From DATKYQ01 sp035528415 (lineage in GTDB: Bacteria; Myxococcota; B64-G9), in NCBI GenBank assembly GCA_035528415.1, contig DATKYQ010000055.1, positions 62,001 through 126,000 on the forward strand: a DNA stretch of 64,000 bases, in the 5' to 3' direction. Positions 17,385 to 27,034 of the stretch are shown here, piece after piece. Each line of letters begins with the position of its first letter. Positions within the stretch are counted from its first letter, which is position 1. The notes under the pieces are model-generated. The model ran no database searches, had not been told where the DNA came from, and saw nothing but the letters and a program-made list of their open reading frames with translations. The position numbers were made by a program, and so were the translations under genes.

Positions 17385-17816
17385 CTCGATGGATATCTTG
17401 TCCAAGAGTACGAAAGTTCCGGTGCCGTGGGCCACCAGGTTGCCTTGCGCGTCCCGGCAAGACATCTGCACCACGTCCTGGCGCTTGCCGCGTTTCAGGA
17501 TCTCGCCGCGGGCGGTCAGCTCGGTCTTGGCCGCCGGCCTGAGCAGGTGGAAAGACATCTCCGTAGTGGCCATCCAGCCGTCGCCGTCATGGACCAGCGC
17601 GGAAGTGAACCAGCCGGCGTTGTCGAGCATGGTGGCGATGATCCCGCCGTGGATGCCGTCCAGGGCGTGATCGAGAGCGGGGTTGTACGGCAAGGTCAGC
17701 ACAGCCCGGTCCTGCTCGTCGAAGGACAGCCGCATGCCGAAGGTCTTGGCGATACGGGCGACGTCATTGAAAAGGTGCAGCAAGCTTTGCTTGCGTGTCT
17801 TCGCCATAGCGGTCAT
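17379..17816 (-). CDS. PaaI-family hotdog thioesterase
   Basis: A 145-aa protein with the hotdog-fold signature HGGIIATMLDNAGWF (about 56-70) and ATTEMSFHLLRPA (83-95), followed by GEILKRGKRQDVVQMSCRD. The family hydrolyses acyl-CoA thioesters, often of aromatic acids; the substrate is unknown. It has no signal peptide. The first ATG (17816) is chosen because GGAG, encoded in border-element copy E, lies five bases upstream; the next ATG three codons later is 14 bases away. The stop codon is in copy D. Both ends of this gene thus abut element copies. Confidence 0.85.
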   Translation of the reverse strand: MTAMAKTRKQSLLHLFNDVARIAKTFGMRLSFDEQDRAVLTLPYNPALDHALDGIHGGIIATMLDNAGWFTSALVHDGDGWMATTEMSFHLLRPAAKTELTARGEILKRGKRQDVVQMSCRDAQGNLVAHGTGTFVLLDKISIEN

Positions 17817-17817
17817 A

Positions 17818-17835
17818 CCTACTCCGTCCCCCTTA
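17818..17835 (+). repeat. Border element copy E
   Basis: CCTACTCCGTCCCCCTTA, ending in the stop codon of the barrel-protein gene at 17833. On the - strand it reads as that TAA stop followed by GGGGGACGGAGTAGG, whose GGAG serves as Shine-Dalgarno for the thioesterase ATG at 17816. Confidence 0.8.
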
Positions 17836-18552
17836 AAGAATAAAGAGTACGCCGGCTTCGAGGCCGTTGAAGGGGCCGGTCAGGTTCATCGAGAAAACAC
17901 CGAAGAAGGCTGAGAACACCAGGTCTACGTTCAGGTAGATGTGCAGCCAGTCGGTCAGGTAGATCTCCCCGCCGAAGTGGGCCGGGACCCCGGCAAAGAC
18001 GTAAGTCTGCGTCGATGACGACGACGTGTAAGGAAAGATCAAGGCGCCGACTTCTCCGTAGAAGCAGCCCTGAGGGATCTTCATGCCGATCATGAACGAG
18101 GGCCAGACGGCCAAACCCTCGGGCAGGTGCTTTACGGCCCCGTTGACCGAACTGTAGAGGATTCCGTAGGCGCGCAGCTTGAAGGCGTAGGCCCACATGC
18201 CGTGGCCGTAGATGCGTACTTTGGCTCCGCCGCCCACCAGGAACGTGTTTCCCAGATCGGTGTACGGAAAAAACGTCTCGGCCAGCAGATCGAGCCTGTC
18301 GAGTACGCCGGCGTGCAGGCCGGCGTTGAAATAGGCGAGCCCTCCAGAGGCGCGCAGGGCGAACTTTCCGGCCGGCAACGTGTGGGTGCCGAGCGCCATC
18401 GGCCTGCTGTACAAGGCTTCGTCTTCCTTGTCGTTCCTCTCATCAAGCTCTTCCCAGCCGCTCTCGCCCTCCCACTCGTCATCGTCATCCGCCGCTGCCG
18501 GCATGGCCACCAACACCGTAAGAATCATGCCCAACCAGACCGTCGCTCTCAC
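17833..18552 (-). CDS. Putative outer-membrane beta-barrel protein, 239 aa
   Basis: A signal peptide (cut after AMPAAA) is followed by a very acidic stretch (DDDDEWEGESGWEE). The rest shows alternating hydrophobic and polar residues typical of beta strands: FALRASGGLAYFNAGLHAG, DLLAETFFPYTDLGN, GVPAHFGGEIYLTDWLHIYLNV. I cannot name a family. It starts 46 bp after the alpha-2-macroglobulin-like gene on the same strand, so it may be the last gene of that exported-protein run. Border-element copy E begins at its stop codon. Confidence 0.7.
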   Translation of the reverse strand: MRATVWLGMILTVLVAMPAAADDDDEWEGESGWEELDERNDKEDEALYSRPMALGTHTLPAGKFALRASGGLAYFNAGLHAGVLDRLDLLAETFFPYTDLGNTFLVGGGAKVRIYGHGMWAYAFKLRAYGILYSSVNGAVKHLPEGLAVWPSFMIGMKIPQGCFYGEVGALIFPYTSSSSTQTYVFAGVPAHFGGEIYLTDWLHIYLNVDLVFSAFFGVFSMNLTGPFNGLEAGVLFIL

Positions 18553-18598
18553 GCCCGTCTCCCCTATCGAGAATTCGCTACCGGTATTAATGCGTCAT

Positions 18599-21500
18599 TC
18601 AGTCCGTGATCGCAAGTCCGGCCGAGTCTGAAATGGCCCGGATGCGGGGGGCGTACATGGCACTCGCCTTGTGGGGCAAGATGCGGAAAGTGCCGGGTAT
18701 CTCGGCCCGCAGGCGGTAGCTCAGCACCTGGCTTCCCTGGGGCAGGCTCGAAAGGAAGTGCACAACTTTCTGATCGCGCAATTCGCGGTAGATCCAGGCA
18801 CCGTGTTCGTAGCTGCAGCCGCTCTTGAGCTCGACGGGCTCGAAGCCCGCCGGCTTGAAGTCCTCGAAGACAAGGTAGCTGTAGTCGTTCTTGCTGCCGA
18901 CTTCGATGCGCACCTCGATCAATTCGCCGCTTTTCACGCTTGCGCCGTCGGCCAGCGGCTCACGCTCGTAGCGCCGCACTTTTATTTTCTTGCCGGCCTG
19001 TTTGCGCGTTTGCACAACCGGCCGCAGGCGCGAGTAGCTGCGCTTGACCGAAATCTCGTAGCCGGACCCCGTTATGCGCTTTTCCTTGGTGTAGAACTCC
19101 AAAAAGGCCGTTGCATACACCACTCCGCGCCCGGCCAGTTGCACCTCGACCTCGACGTCGCCCGAGCTAAGCTTCGTATCGGGAATCACGACTGTGCCGT
19201 CTATGCCCAGCACGCTCTTCTTCGTTACGCGAAAAGATCGCACTTTTTTTCCGTTTACGAGCACGCTGATAGTGGCATTCGGGTTCAACTCGCCGCGGGC
19301 GCGCATGTAGTCGGTCAAGGCCAGGACGGCCATGGCCGTGTCCTTGGTGCTGTACCAGCGGTTGCCCGAGCGGTTCAGGGTAAGCCACTTGGCCAGTCGA
19401 TCGACGTTGGGATTCTTGGGATCGACTTTCAAAAAAGCCCTCAGCGCCCAACCGGTCGTCTCGACCCGGTTGAACCACCACAGCCACCAACGCGTGGGAG
19501 GCGGCTTGAAGGTCGCGGTTTGGTTTTGCTCGTCGACCCAGGCCAGATCGGACAGGTTCTCGGTAACCCGGCGGGCGCGGCTCTTCTGATCGTCGTCCCA
19601 CAGAGCAAGCGCCAACAGGCTTTTTCCGTAGGGAGACAGCTTGCCGCGCCGCCCGTAGGCGCGACCCAGCAACTTGGACATCGGCCGCCCCTCGAGACCG
19701 ACCGCATAGGCGATGAAGACGCCCAGGTGGTTGGCCCTCCATTCGTCGATCCTGGCATGCAGGCAGTCAACCGCCCTTCTCAGCACATCCGGGCCCGCGC
19801 TATAACCCGCGATCTTGGCCTCGTGCAGGCCGAGAATCGCATAGGCGGTCATGTAAGGATCCGAGTCGAAGCCGCCGAACCAGCCGAAGCCGCCGTCCGG
19901 GTTCTGCATCGATGCGATCCGGCGCAGGTTGGCGCGGATGATGCGTTCGAGCTCCGCCGAACTACGCACCGCCGCGTACCAGGGCAGCTTGCCCAGGTGC
20001 TTTCTGATACTCGCCTTTCCGCGCACCGGCTTGAGTTGCTCTAAAGAGACGCCGGCGCTTTTGAGAGTATGCGCCACAACGGCCGCAGGCACGAAGCGCG
20101 AGAGTGTCTGCTCGATGCAGCCGTATGGATAGCGAATAAGGTAAGGCAAGGCGCGCAGCAGCACGCCGGCCATGCTGGGGGCGGCCTCGATCGTCAGCCG
20201 TGCGCTGCCCGGCCGCCGCTCGGCGGGAAGCTTCAATGATAAATTCAGCTTGCCGGGAGTCTTGCGGCTGTCCGCCGCGGTCAGCATCTTCTCGGAACCC
20301 CATTCCATGACGGGTAGCGTCTTCTTGAGAGCGTCGCTTTCTCGTGTGCTGCGCGCGGTCAGCTTCACTTCGGCCTTACCGGGCTGGTTGGCGCTGGCCG
20401 CAAAATCGTGGCGTATATCCGAGTGCGGCGGGATGCGCAGGTACAACTCCGGTTTGGAGTCGAGCGACAAGCCGCTCAGATCGATCCGCAACTGGACATC
20501 CAGCGGATGGTCGTAGCCGTTATGGACGACGGCGGCGAGTTTGATCTTGTCGCCCTCGACCGCGAAACGCGGGGTCTCGATGCGGGCCACCAGCTTCTTG
20601 GTGGTTATCACCTGCGCCGTGGCCATGCCCACCTTGCGCCCGGCGTCGACGACAAAGAGCCGGCCCTGCCAGGTGGTGACCGAGTCGGGGTAGTCGATCT
20701 TGACCGTCGCCCGGCCGTTTTTGTCGGTGCGGACGCCGGGGAGCCACAGGGCGGTGTCGGCGAAGAACTCGCGCAGTGCAACCGGCGAAAAAGAAGCGCC
20801 CTGTCCTGCCACATCCCGCCCGTCGAACTCCAGGCGCGCAAACCTGTTGCCTATCGACCCTGCGCCTCTCGAAAGCGCCCCCGTGACCACCGGCCCCGAG
20901 GCGGATGCCCGCGAACTCAACGATACGGAGTAGTCGCCCACACCGAATTCCCGTCCCATTCCGCCGCCCCCGCGACCGTAGCCTATCGTGCCCCCGGCCG
21001 AGCCGCTCGGCAGCGAGACCATGCCGGTATCACCGAGCGCCCCGTAATAAACAGACCCGTAGAATGCGCCCGAACCGGCGTAAGGCAGCCCTCCTCGTTT
21101 GAACTTCGGGCGCCGCGGCTCCCAGGCGACCAGCATCTGCCATACCTTCCGCGAGTCGTCCACCCACAGCCCCAGGTAACGCCGCTTGCCGTAGTAATAG
21201 CCGCGTATGTCCCCGGTCGTGTCGCCCTGGATGTAAAGCACCGAGGCGTCGAAGACCGACAGGCAAAACTGTCCCTCGACCGGCTTGCCCTGGTGATCGG
21301 TCACCATGACATCGAACTTGCCACGGCTTCCGGGCCGCTTCTCGGCCTGGTCGGGAGTCAGGCTGACGTTCAGGATCTCCTCGCCGGGCGGAATGAAGAT
21401 CTCGCGCTGGGCCATCTGCACTTTTCCGTTTTCGATCATCACTACCCGCACGAAGAAGTTCGGCGCCCGGGTTTCGTCGGCGGGAATCTCGACGACTGTA

Positions 21501-24500
21501 CCCGTGCCCGTAAGCCGCATCACCTTTTCGGTGAAGATCTCATCGCCGCCCTCCTCCGAGTACCAGATCACGGCGCCGGGATGCGGAGTGCCGAGCAGCA
21601 GTCGAATCGTCTCGCCGCGCAGGTAGGTTCGCTTTTGGGTCTCGAGCTTGATCTTCGAAAAATGGAAGCGGCCGGGATCAAAGTCGTCTTTGGCGACGTA
21701 GAGAATGTGCTCGTGTTCGACTTGCGTCCCTGTATCCCTGCTTGCGCGCAAGACGAACTTGTACTGCCCCGCCACAAGCGCTTTCCAGCCGATGAAGGCG
21801 CGCCCCTCGGCATCGGTTGCGAATTTTCCGCCGTCTATCTTCTCGGCCTTCTCCTTCTCGCCTACCGGGTAGCTCAGGCGGAAGATAGTGTAGCTTCCAT
21901 CGGCCCTGACCGGCTTGTCCTGGGGCGTCAGCGCCTCGACCTCCATCTCGACCCGGTCTCCCGGCGAGTAAAAGCCTTGCTGGGTTCGGGTGAAGATATG
22001 GAAGGCATCCCTGGTAACCTTGACCTCGCCCATGCCCTGAATGGTGCGCCGGCTGAGATCGGTCACCTGGGCCTGGATTGTGTAGAGGTAGTCGATCTTT
22101 GAGTCTTTCTCCGCCGGCGGCAGCTCGAGTTTCAAAAGGCCCTGCTCGTCGGTGGTCCCCTCGCTTTCACGCACCAGTTCCTGGCTTGAGCCCTGCGCGA
22201 AGGGTTTTTCGTAGACGATGCCGTAGCCCTTGCCGTAGAGCCAGTCGTAGCGCGAAGGCGGATAGTGCACGTGCCAGTAGGGCTGGCGGTAGATCTGATA
22301 GCGCACCCGGCCGCCTCCCACCGGCGCACCGAAATAGTATCGCGCCGCGATCTCGGCCTTGACGGCCGTACCCGGCCGCGCATCGGGCATGGCCGGGGTG
22401 ACGGTCACCTTGAACTCGGGTTTCTTGTACTCCTCGACGCGGAAATTGCTGCCGGACGACTGGGCAGTTGTGTATCCCTTCTCGACCCAGGCGCTCAGGC
22501 GATAGACCCCCAGCGGCGTCTCCTTCTCCAACTCGACCTCGCCCCCCAGGCCGCCGAAATCGTCTGTCTTCGAAGTGCGATCGTAAAGCGTCTGGCCGCG
22601 CGGATCGAACAGCCGCACGCGCACGCGTTTTCCCGGAAGGTTCTCGTTCTTGCCCTGGTGATAACCGCGGGCGAAGACCTTGAACTTGACCTTGTCGCCG
22701 GGCCGGTAGACCGGCCGGTCGCTGATGGTGAAAAGACGGCTCTGATCGTAGTCGTTGCCTGCACCGCGGCTATTGCAATAACGCTGGCCGGTAAAGGCGT
22801 AACGCTTTTCGCATTGGGCGAAGGCCTCTACGCTGCTCGAACTGGAATAGCGATAACGGATCATCTCGTGGGTGACGCGGCCGTCCGAGTCAGAGCGGTA
22901 TCTCTTGACCCGCACGTGCTCGGCGCCGTTCATCCAGTAGACTTCCTTGACTGTCAGCGCGACCCCGTGCAGCGGGTTGCCGTCTGTTCCGGTTATCCAG
23001 TAGTGGGCCTTGCCGCGATCCTGCTTGGCGGTGATCATCAGGTCGCTAACGACCACCAGCGCCACTCGCTCTTCCACGCCGCCCTTGGCGAGCACCAAAT
23101 AGGCGCCGATTTCGTCAAGAGGAAAGGCGCTCTTTCCCTGCGTCCGGCGGTGGTCGCCCTTGTCGTTGAGCTCAATCTTCCAGCTTGCCACCTTCTTGCC
23201 GAACCACTTGCGGGCCGCCTTGGTGCCGCCGAAGTTGCTCACAAAGTCGGCGAATCGGGCGCTTCTACTTGTCAGCCTGTCTTCGCGCAGCATGACCTTT
23301 TCGAGATCCACCCGGTAGGCTTCGAAGGTAATCGTGGAGACATTGCGGGCTATGATCGGGATCTCTTTCTTTTCCCCGGGCAGGTAGGTCGTCTGGTTGG
23401 TTTGCGAAAACCAGGCCCTGCGCAGATCGTAGAGGCTGGCTTTGGCGTCGCCTGTGTACTTCGACTTCGGAAACTTGTCGATCAGGCGCCGGTATTCCTT
23501 CTCGGCCTCGATAAAACGCCAGCGGCCTTCGAGGATGCGCGCCCGGGTTCCGACGGCGCGATCGGTCTTGGGATCAGTTGGGTAGTCGGCAAGCAGCTTG
23601 TCGACTATATCCAGCGGATCTAGGCGCGCGCCCGGATTGTATATTTCTGGCACACACAGCGGATCGCCGTTCTCGCGCCCGGCCGCGCATTTTTTCTGCT
23701 TCTCGGAGGTCGCCTTCTGCCAGGAGACCGGCGGAGACTCGGGAAAGGCCATCAAGAAGGCAGCCTTCTGGTAGCGCGCCTCCGCCACCAGCCGGCCCAG
23801 GCGCTTTTTCGCGGCCAGGCGCTCGGCCTCCTCGAACAGGAATATGGCCTTGCTGCGCCCCGGCCAGCCGAAATCGTAGGCCGCGCCCGGGGCGGGCGGC
23901 GCGATGTCCGTCTCCGGCGTGCCCCCGTCCCAGAGTTGGCCGACAGTCTTCAAAGCGGCCGCAAGAGCCAGATCGCACTCGACCGCCTCGGAGACGAGAT
24001 CGACATCCGGGCGCGCACCGGCCTTCTCGGGCGTGCTTTTATAAAGCACCAGGTAGGCCAACCTGGCTGTCTCCAACTCGCGCACGGAGCGCTTGCGGTT
24101 GTAGTAGTAAAGCGAGATCTGCTGCCCCTCGCGGTGCTCGCGGTTATAGTAGATCTTGTTGCCGCGCCTGAAACCCCATTGCTGCATCCGGCCGTAGAGA
24201 TCGGCAAGTGCGAGACGGCCGCGGGCCTCGAACAGCAATCCCGGGCGCGAGGCCAGAAAGTCGCCGAGTAGTTTGACGGCCTCGTCGAAAGAAGACAGCT
24301 TGAAAAGCGCCCGGGCCCGCTGGAATGTGGCCCGGGGCACGTCGATGTGCCGCGGAGACTCCTTGATGAAGAGGGCATAGGCCTGCTCGGCCCGGCGAAA
24401 GTTCTGCTTTTTGTACTCCGACTCGGCCTGTTGATACGAGGCACTGGGATTCTGAATTTCCCAGGGGCCCTTGTAGAGAACCGGACTTGGGGGCGGCGCC

Positions 24501-24622
24501 TCGTCGATCAGATCATCGGCCCCGTCCGAGGCATAGCCCCAGCGAGAATATCCCAACCAGGCCAGGCTCGACAGCGCGGCCAAGACGATTGAAAATCTTA
24601 CAAGAATGCCGCGTTTTTTCAT
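18599..24622 (-). CDS. Alpha-2-macroglobulin-family protein with thioester motif
   Basis: A 2007-aa protein with an N-terminal signal or anchor (ILVRFSIVLAALSSLAWLGY). Residues about 60-400 are helical TPR-like repeats (AEQAYALFIKESPR). Macroglobulin-type beta domains follow to about 1150 (GDKVKFKVFARGYHQGKNE, KDDFDPGRF). A Gly-rich stretch precedes the MG/A2M block (LWLPGVRTDKNGRATVKIDYPDS). The thioester domain has YPYGCIEQT, with Cys1502 and Gln1505; most bacterial members have CLEQ. The family traps proteases by covalent capture at the cell envelope. No penicillin-binding protein C gene is adjacent, unlike the E. coli yfhM case. It is preceded at 94 bp by a large lipoprotein gene on the same strand; AGGAGAG precedes the ATG. 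Confidence 0.93.
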   Translation of the reverse strand: MKKRGILVRFSIVLAALSSLAWLGYSRWGYASDGADDLIDEAPPPSPVLYKGPWEIQNPSASYQQAESEYKKQNFRRAEQAYALFIKESPRHIDVPRATFQRARALFKLSSFDEAVKLLGDFLASRPGLLFEARGRLALADLYGRMQQWGFRRGNKIYYNREHREGQQISLYYYNRKRSVRELETARLAYLVLYKSTPEKAGARPDVDLVSEAVECDLALAAALKTVGQLWDGGTPETDIAPPAPGAAYDFGWPGRSKAIFLFEEAERLAAKKRLGRLVAEARYQKAAFLMAFPESPPVSWQKATSEKQKKCAAGRENGDPLCVPEIYNPGARLDPLDIVDKLLADYPTDPKTDRAVGTRARILEGRWRFIEAEKEYRRLIDKFPKSKYTGDAKASLYDLRRAWFSQTNQTTYLPGEKKEIPIIARNVSTITFEAYRVDLEKVMLREDRLTSRSARFADFVSNFGGTKAARKWFGKKVASWKIELNDKGDHRRTQGKSAFPLDEIGAYLVLAKGGVEERVALVVVSDLMITAKQDRGKAHYWITGTDGNPLHGVALTVKEVYWMNGAEHVRVKRYRSDSDGRVTHEMIRYRYSSSSSVEAFAQCEKRYAFTGQRYCNSRGAGNDYDQSRLFTISDRPVYRPGDKVKFKVFARGYHQGKNENLPGKRVRVRLFDPRGQTLYDRTSKTDDFGGLGGEVELEKETPLGVYRLSAWVEKGYTTAQSSGSNFRVEEYKKPEFKVTVTPAMPDARPGTAVKAEIAARYYFGAPVGGGRVRYQIYRQPYWHVHYPPSRYDWLYGKGYGIVYEKPFAQGSSQELVRESEGTTDEQGLLKLELPPAEKDSKIDYLYTIQAQVTDLSRRTIQGMGEVKVTRDAFHIFTRTQQGFYSPGDRVEMEVEALTPQDKPVRADGSYTIFRLSYPVGEKEKAEKIDGGKFATDAEGRAFIGWKALVAGQYKFVLRASRDTGTQVEHEHILYVAKDDFDPGRFHFSKIKLETQKRTYLRGETIRLLLGTPHPGAVIWYSEEGGDEIFTEKVMRLTGTGTVVEIPADETRAPNFFVRVVMIENGKVQMAQREIFIPPGEEILNVSLTPDQAEKRPGSRGKFDVMVTDHQGKPVEGQFCLSVFDASVLYIQGDTTGDIRGYYYGKRRYLGLWVDDSRKVWQMLVAWEPRRPKFKRGGLPYAGSGAFYGSVYYGALGDTGMVSLPSGSAGGTIGYGRGGGGMGREFGVGDYSVSLSSRASASGPVVTGALSRGAGSIGNRFARLEFDGRDVAGQGASFSPVALREFFADTALWLPGVRTDKNGRATVKIDYPDSVTTWQGRLFVVDAGRKVGMATAQVITTKKLVARIETPRFAVEGDKIKLAAVVHNGYDHPLDVQLRIDLSGLSLDSKPELYLRIPPHSDIRHDFAASANQPGKAEVKLTARSTRESDALKKTLPVMEWGSEKMLTAADSRKTPGKLNLSLKLPAERRPGSARLTIEAAPSMAGVLLRALPYLIRYPYGCIEQTLSRFVPAAVVAHTLKSAGVSLEQLKPVRGKASIRKHLGKLPWYAAVRSSAELERIIRANLRRIASMQNPDGGFGWFGGFDSDPYMTAYAILGLHEAKIAGYSAGPDVLRRAVDCLHARIDEWRANHLGVFIAYAVGLEGRPMSKLLGRAYGRRGKLSPYGKSLLALALWDDDQKSRARRVTENLSDLAWVDEQNQTATFKPPPTRWWLWWFNRVETTGWALRAFLKVDPKNPNVDRLAKWLTLNRSGNRWYSTKDTAMAVLALTDYMRARGELNPNATISVLVNGKKVRSFRVTKKSVLGIDGTVVIPDTKLSSGDVEVEVQLAGRGVVYATAFLEFYTKEKRITGSGYEISVKRSYSRLRPVVQTRKQAGKKIKVRRYEREPLADGASVKSGELIEVRIEVGSKNDYSYLVFEDFKPAGFEPVELKSGCSYEHGAWIYRELRDQKVVHFLSSLPQGSQVLSYRLRAEIPGTFRILPHKASAMYAPRIRAISDSAGLAITD

Positions 24623-24716
24623 GTCTCTCTCCTATAGCGTACCAGGCTGGATACGTGCGAGCCTACGCCAGGGTTTCAAGCTTTTGTAATCAAATGAGAC
24701 GGAAAGGTTCCCGATA

Positions 24717-27014
24717 CTAGTGGACGCCGTAGCTGGCGCCGGTCGAGCGGAGCTTGTAGACCGGCTTGTGTTTGGCGCTGTCGGTACCGGTTTTCTTGCT
24801 CCGGGTGTCGATCGTGTAGCCGCCTCCCTCGAGACGGCCGCTGGCGGTGGGGGTTGAGGGGACCTCGCCGCGCAGAGTGTAGGTCTCGTTGTTGGTGTTG
24901 GTGCCGGAAAGCTCTGTCTGCCCGTCCGGGTAGGTCGTCGACGAAATGTGACCGCACATCCAATAGCCCGAGCGTGATTCCAGGTCGGTATCGAATGTGC
25001 TGAAATCGTCACTCTTCATCAAATCTGATTCCGGGCAGGCGACCTGGCATTCGCCACCGCCGAAGTGCTCGCCGCAGCCGCACAGCAGTCGGCCGAAATC
25101 GGTCGTGATGTCGGTACACTGGCCCTTGACCGGATCCTCGTGATAGCCCGGGCAGCTCCCGCGAGTCTTGAGGCACAAGGGACACGATTCTTCGAGTTCG
25201 GCACATTCGTTCACACACCCGCGAATGAAGTTCTCCGTACAGTCATACTCGGGAGTGCTCTCGTCGCAGCTGTTGGCATCGTAGTGCAGGTAGTCCTGCA
25301 CCGCCCAGCGCACGTCGCCGTTTTCGAGCGTGTCGACCTGGGCGCCCGGCAAAGGTATACAACTCATCTGCGGGTCGGACGGGTTCATCGAGTCGGTTAC
25401 GGGAAGCGGCCCGGCGCTGCCGGCGGCCGTGCAAGTGTTCAACTGATATCCCTCGGACGCGATATCGCTCTTTGTCACTTCGTTGGGTTGATCGGGAGCC
25501 GCGCTGACCTTGAGACACTTGAACTGACTGTGGTGGTTCATGCCGTGCCAGCCGATCGAAAGGTCGCCGGTGTCCCACGGGAACTGACCGAAGTCCATGC
25601 CCTGCTTGCTCTGCGCGCCGTCATAGGCGGAATCCCGCTTTCGAATGCAGGCTCGCCAGTGTGAACCCTTGCCGGGATCTCCCTCGTCCTGCACGAGCGC
25701 CAGGTCGAGACCCGACGGGGCACCCGCGGCCCGCGACTTCTCCCGGATGTGGTATTCACCGGCCGCCTGGCATAAACCCGCGAACACGTCGCACACCTGT
25801 CCTCCGGGGCAATCATCCGGCACCGCGCAGCTCGACGTCGTGGCCGCTCCGGGTTCGTACCAGCCCCGGTGCAGCTCGATGAAGTAGGAGTAGTCGAGAA
25901 ACGCCTGGTAGGCCGGGTTCATGCCGCCTGGGGCGCTCATGGTGTGCCATTCATTTACGTCGGCCAGGCCGTTCTCATTGTAGTCGGCGGACGCCGCCAC
26001 GCAGGCCTTGGTCAGACTGTTGATCTCGTTTGCCTGCGGCGGGCGCCCCTCAGAGAAGACCGGAGAGTTGGGGTCGTCTTCAATCTCGGCCTGGTCATCG
26101 TTGCGCTTGCTCTCGTACAGCCCGGCCGGCTGAGCGAGTTGTACGCTCATGGTTTCGCCGCCCTCGTTGTGCAGCACGAAGGCCGAAATACTACGCAGGT
26201 TGCAGCGGGCATTCGAGCTTATCACCGCATCGTCGTGATCGATGGACGTCTGCGCCCCGATACGCACCCAGCCATCGCCGTCCGCGTCACAAGTCTCGAC
26301 CCCGATCGGGGCCAACGACCAGTAGAATCCCGGGCGGGTCTTACAGATACAATCACCATTGCGGGTCAGGCTGTCCAGGAAGGGGCCGTCCTCGCCCCCG
26401 GCCGCGTCGTCGCACAACGGGCAAAGAACGCAGGCGCCATCCTGGTTGACCAATCCCTGCTCTCCGTTGGGACCGCTGCAATCCGTGGAACAGAATGCGT
26501 CCCGCCCGGGACCTTCCACGCACATCTCGCCGGGGCCACATTCGATGCCGTCGCATTTGATAGGATCCCGACAGCGGCCGGTCTCCTGGTCGAGCAGTTG
26601 ACTGGCCTGCAGACATTCCCCGCACTCTGCCTCGCCCGGTGTGTCTTCCACGCACTTGCGACCCACGTCGGTACACTCTTGCAGAATGCTGTCTCCGGCA
26701 TCCGGTTCGCAGCTTTTGGTTTCTACGTCGCAGGTTTGTGTGCCGGCGTTCCAGCTGAAGCCGTCCTCGCAATCGGCGAGGCAACTGGCATCGCTTCCGG
26801 CCGATGCCTCCCGGCACAACTGGTGATCCGCGCATCCCGCCTCGGCACAGGTGACGGCTGCCCTGCATTTATCCGTGTCCGAGTCGCACACCTGGCCATC
26901 GGGACAATCGGCCGACGTCATGCAGCCGCCGCCTCCCGAACTGGAACAAGCCGAGACGCCCATCCAAAACCAGGCAGCCAGAAAAATCGTAATTGTCATC
27001 GAGACCGTTTTCAT
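24717..27014 (-). CDS. Large Cys-rich lipoprotein, 765 aa
   Basis: The signal ends GVSAC (Cys23), followed by SSSGGGG. The first 200 residues are Cys-rich modules such as CMTSADCPDGQVCD and CGPGEMCVEGPG, spaced like small disulfide knots. The middle has an Asn/Asp-rich segment (DYNENGLADVNEWH) and further Cys groups. The end is beta-rich (YTLRGEVPSTPTASGRLEGG). I recognise no catalytic motif. It is 20 bp downstream of the 1798-aa lipoprotein gene and 94 bp upstream of the alpha-2-macroglobulin-like gene. The three probably form one transcript and may build a surface structure. GGGAG lies eight bases before the ATG. Confidence 0.85.
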   Translation of the reverse strand: MKTVSMTITIFLAAWFWMGVSACSSSGGGGCMTSADCPDGQVCDSDTDKCRAAVTCAEAGCADHQLCREASAGSDASCLADCEDGFSWNAGTQTCDVETKSCEPDAGDSILQECTDVGRKCVEDTPGEAECGECLQASQLLDQETGRCRDPIKCDGIECGPGEMCVEGPGRDAFCSTDCSGPNGEQGLVNQDGACVLCPLCDDAAGGEDGPFLDSLTRNGDCICKTRPGFYWSLAPIGVETCDADGDGWVRIGAQTSIDHDDAVISSNARCNLRSISAFVLHNEGGETMSVQLAQPAGLYESKRNDDQAEIEDDPNSPVFSEGRPPQANEINSLTKACVAASADYNENGLADVNEWHTMSAPGGMNPAYQAFLDYSYFIELHRGWYEPGAATTSSCAVPDDCPGGQVCDVFAGLCQAAGEYHIREKSRAAGAPSGLDLALVQDEGDPGKGSHWRACIRKRDSAYDGAQSKQGMDFGQFPWDTGDLSIGWHGMNHHSQFKCLKVSAAPDQPNEVTKSDIASEGYQLNTCTAAGSAGPLPVTDSMNPSDPQMSCIPLPGAQVDTLENGDVRWAVQDYLHYDANSCDESTPEYDCTENFIRGCVNECAELEESCPLCLKTRGSCPGYHEDPVKGQCTDITTDFGRLLCGCGEHFGGGECQVACPESDLMKSDDFSTFDTDLESRSGYWMCGHISSTTYPDGQTELSGTNTNNETYTLRGEVPSTPTASGRLEGGGYTIDTRSKKTGTDSAKHKPVYKLRSTGASYGVH

Positions 27015-27034
27015 CGTATCCGCTCCCGCACCTG

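Noticed and set aside
14965..17835. Chromosomal integron
   Set aside because: No tyrosine integrase is present in the window and the border copies lack attC-type imperfect palindromes.
20408..22102. A 564-aa plus-strand open frame
   Set aside because: It is a shadow inside the alpha-2-macroglobulin-like gene, with no ribosome-binding site or recognisable domain. The same holds for 28106-29947 and 6205-7245 on the + strand.
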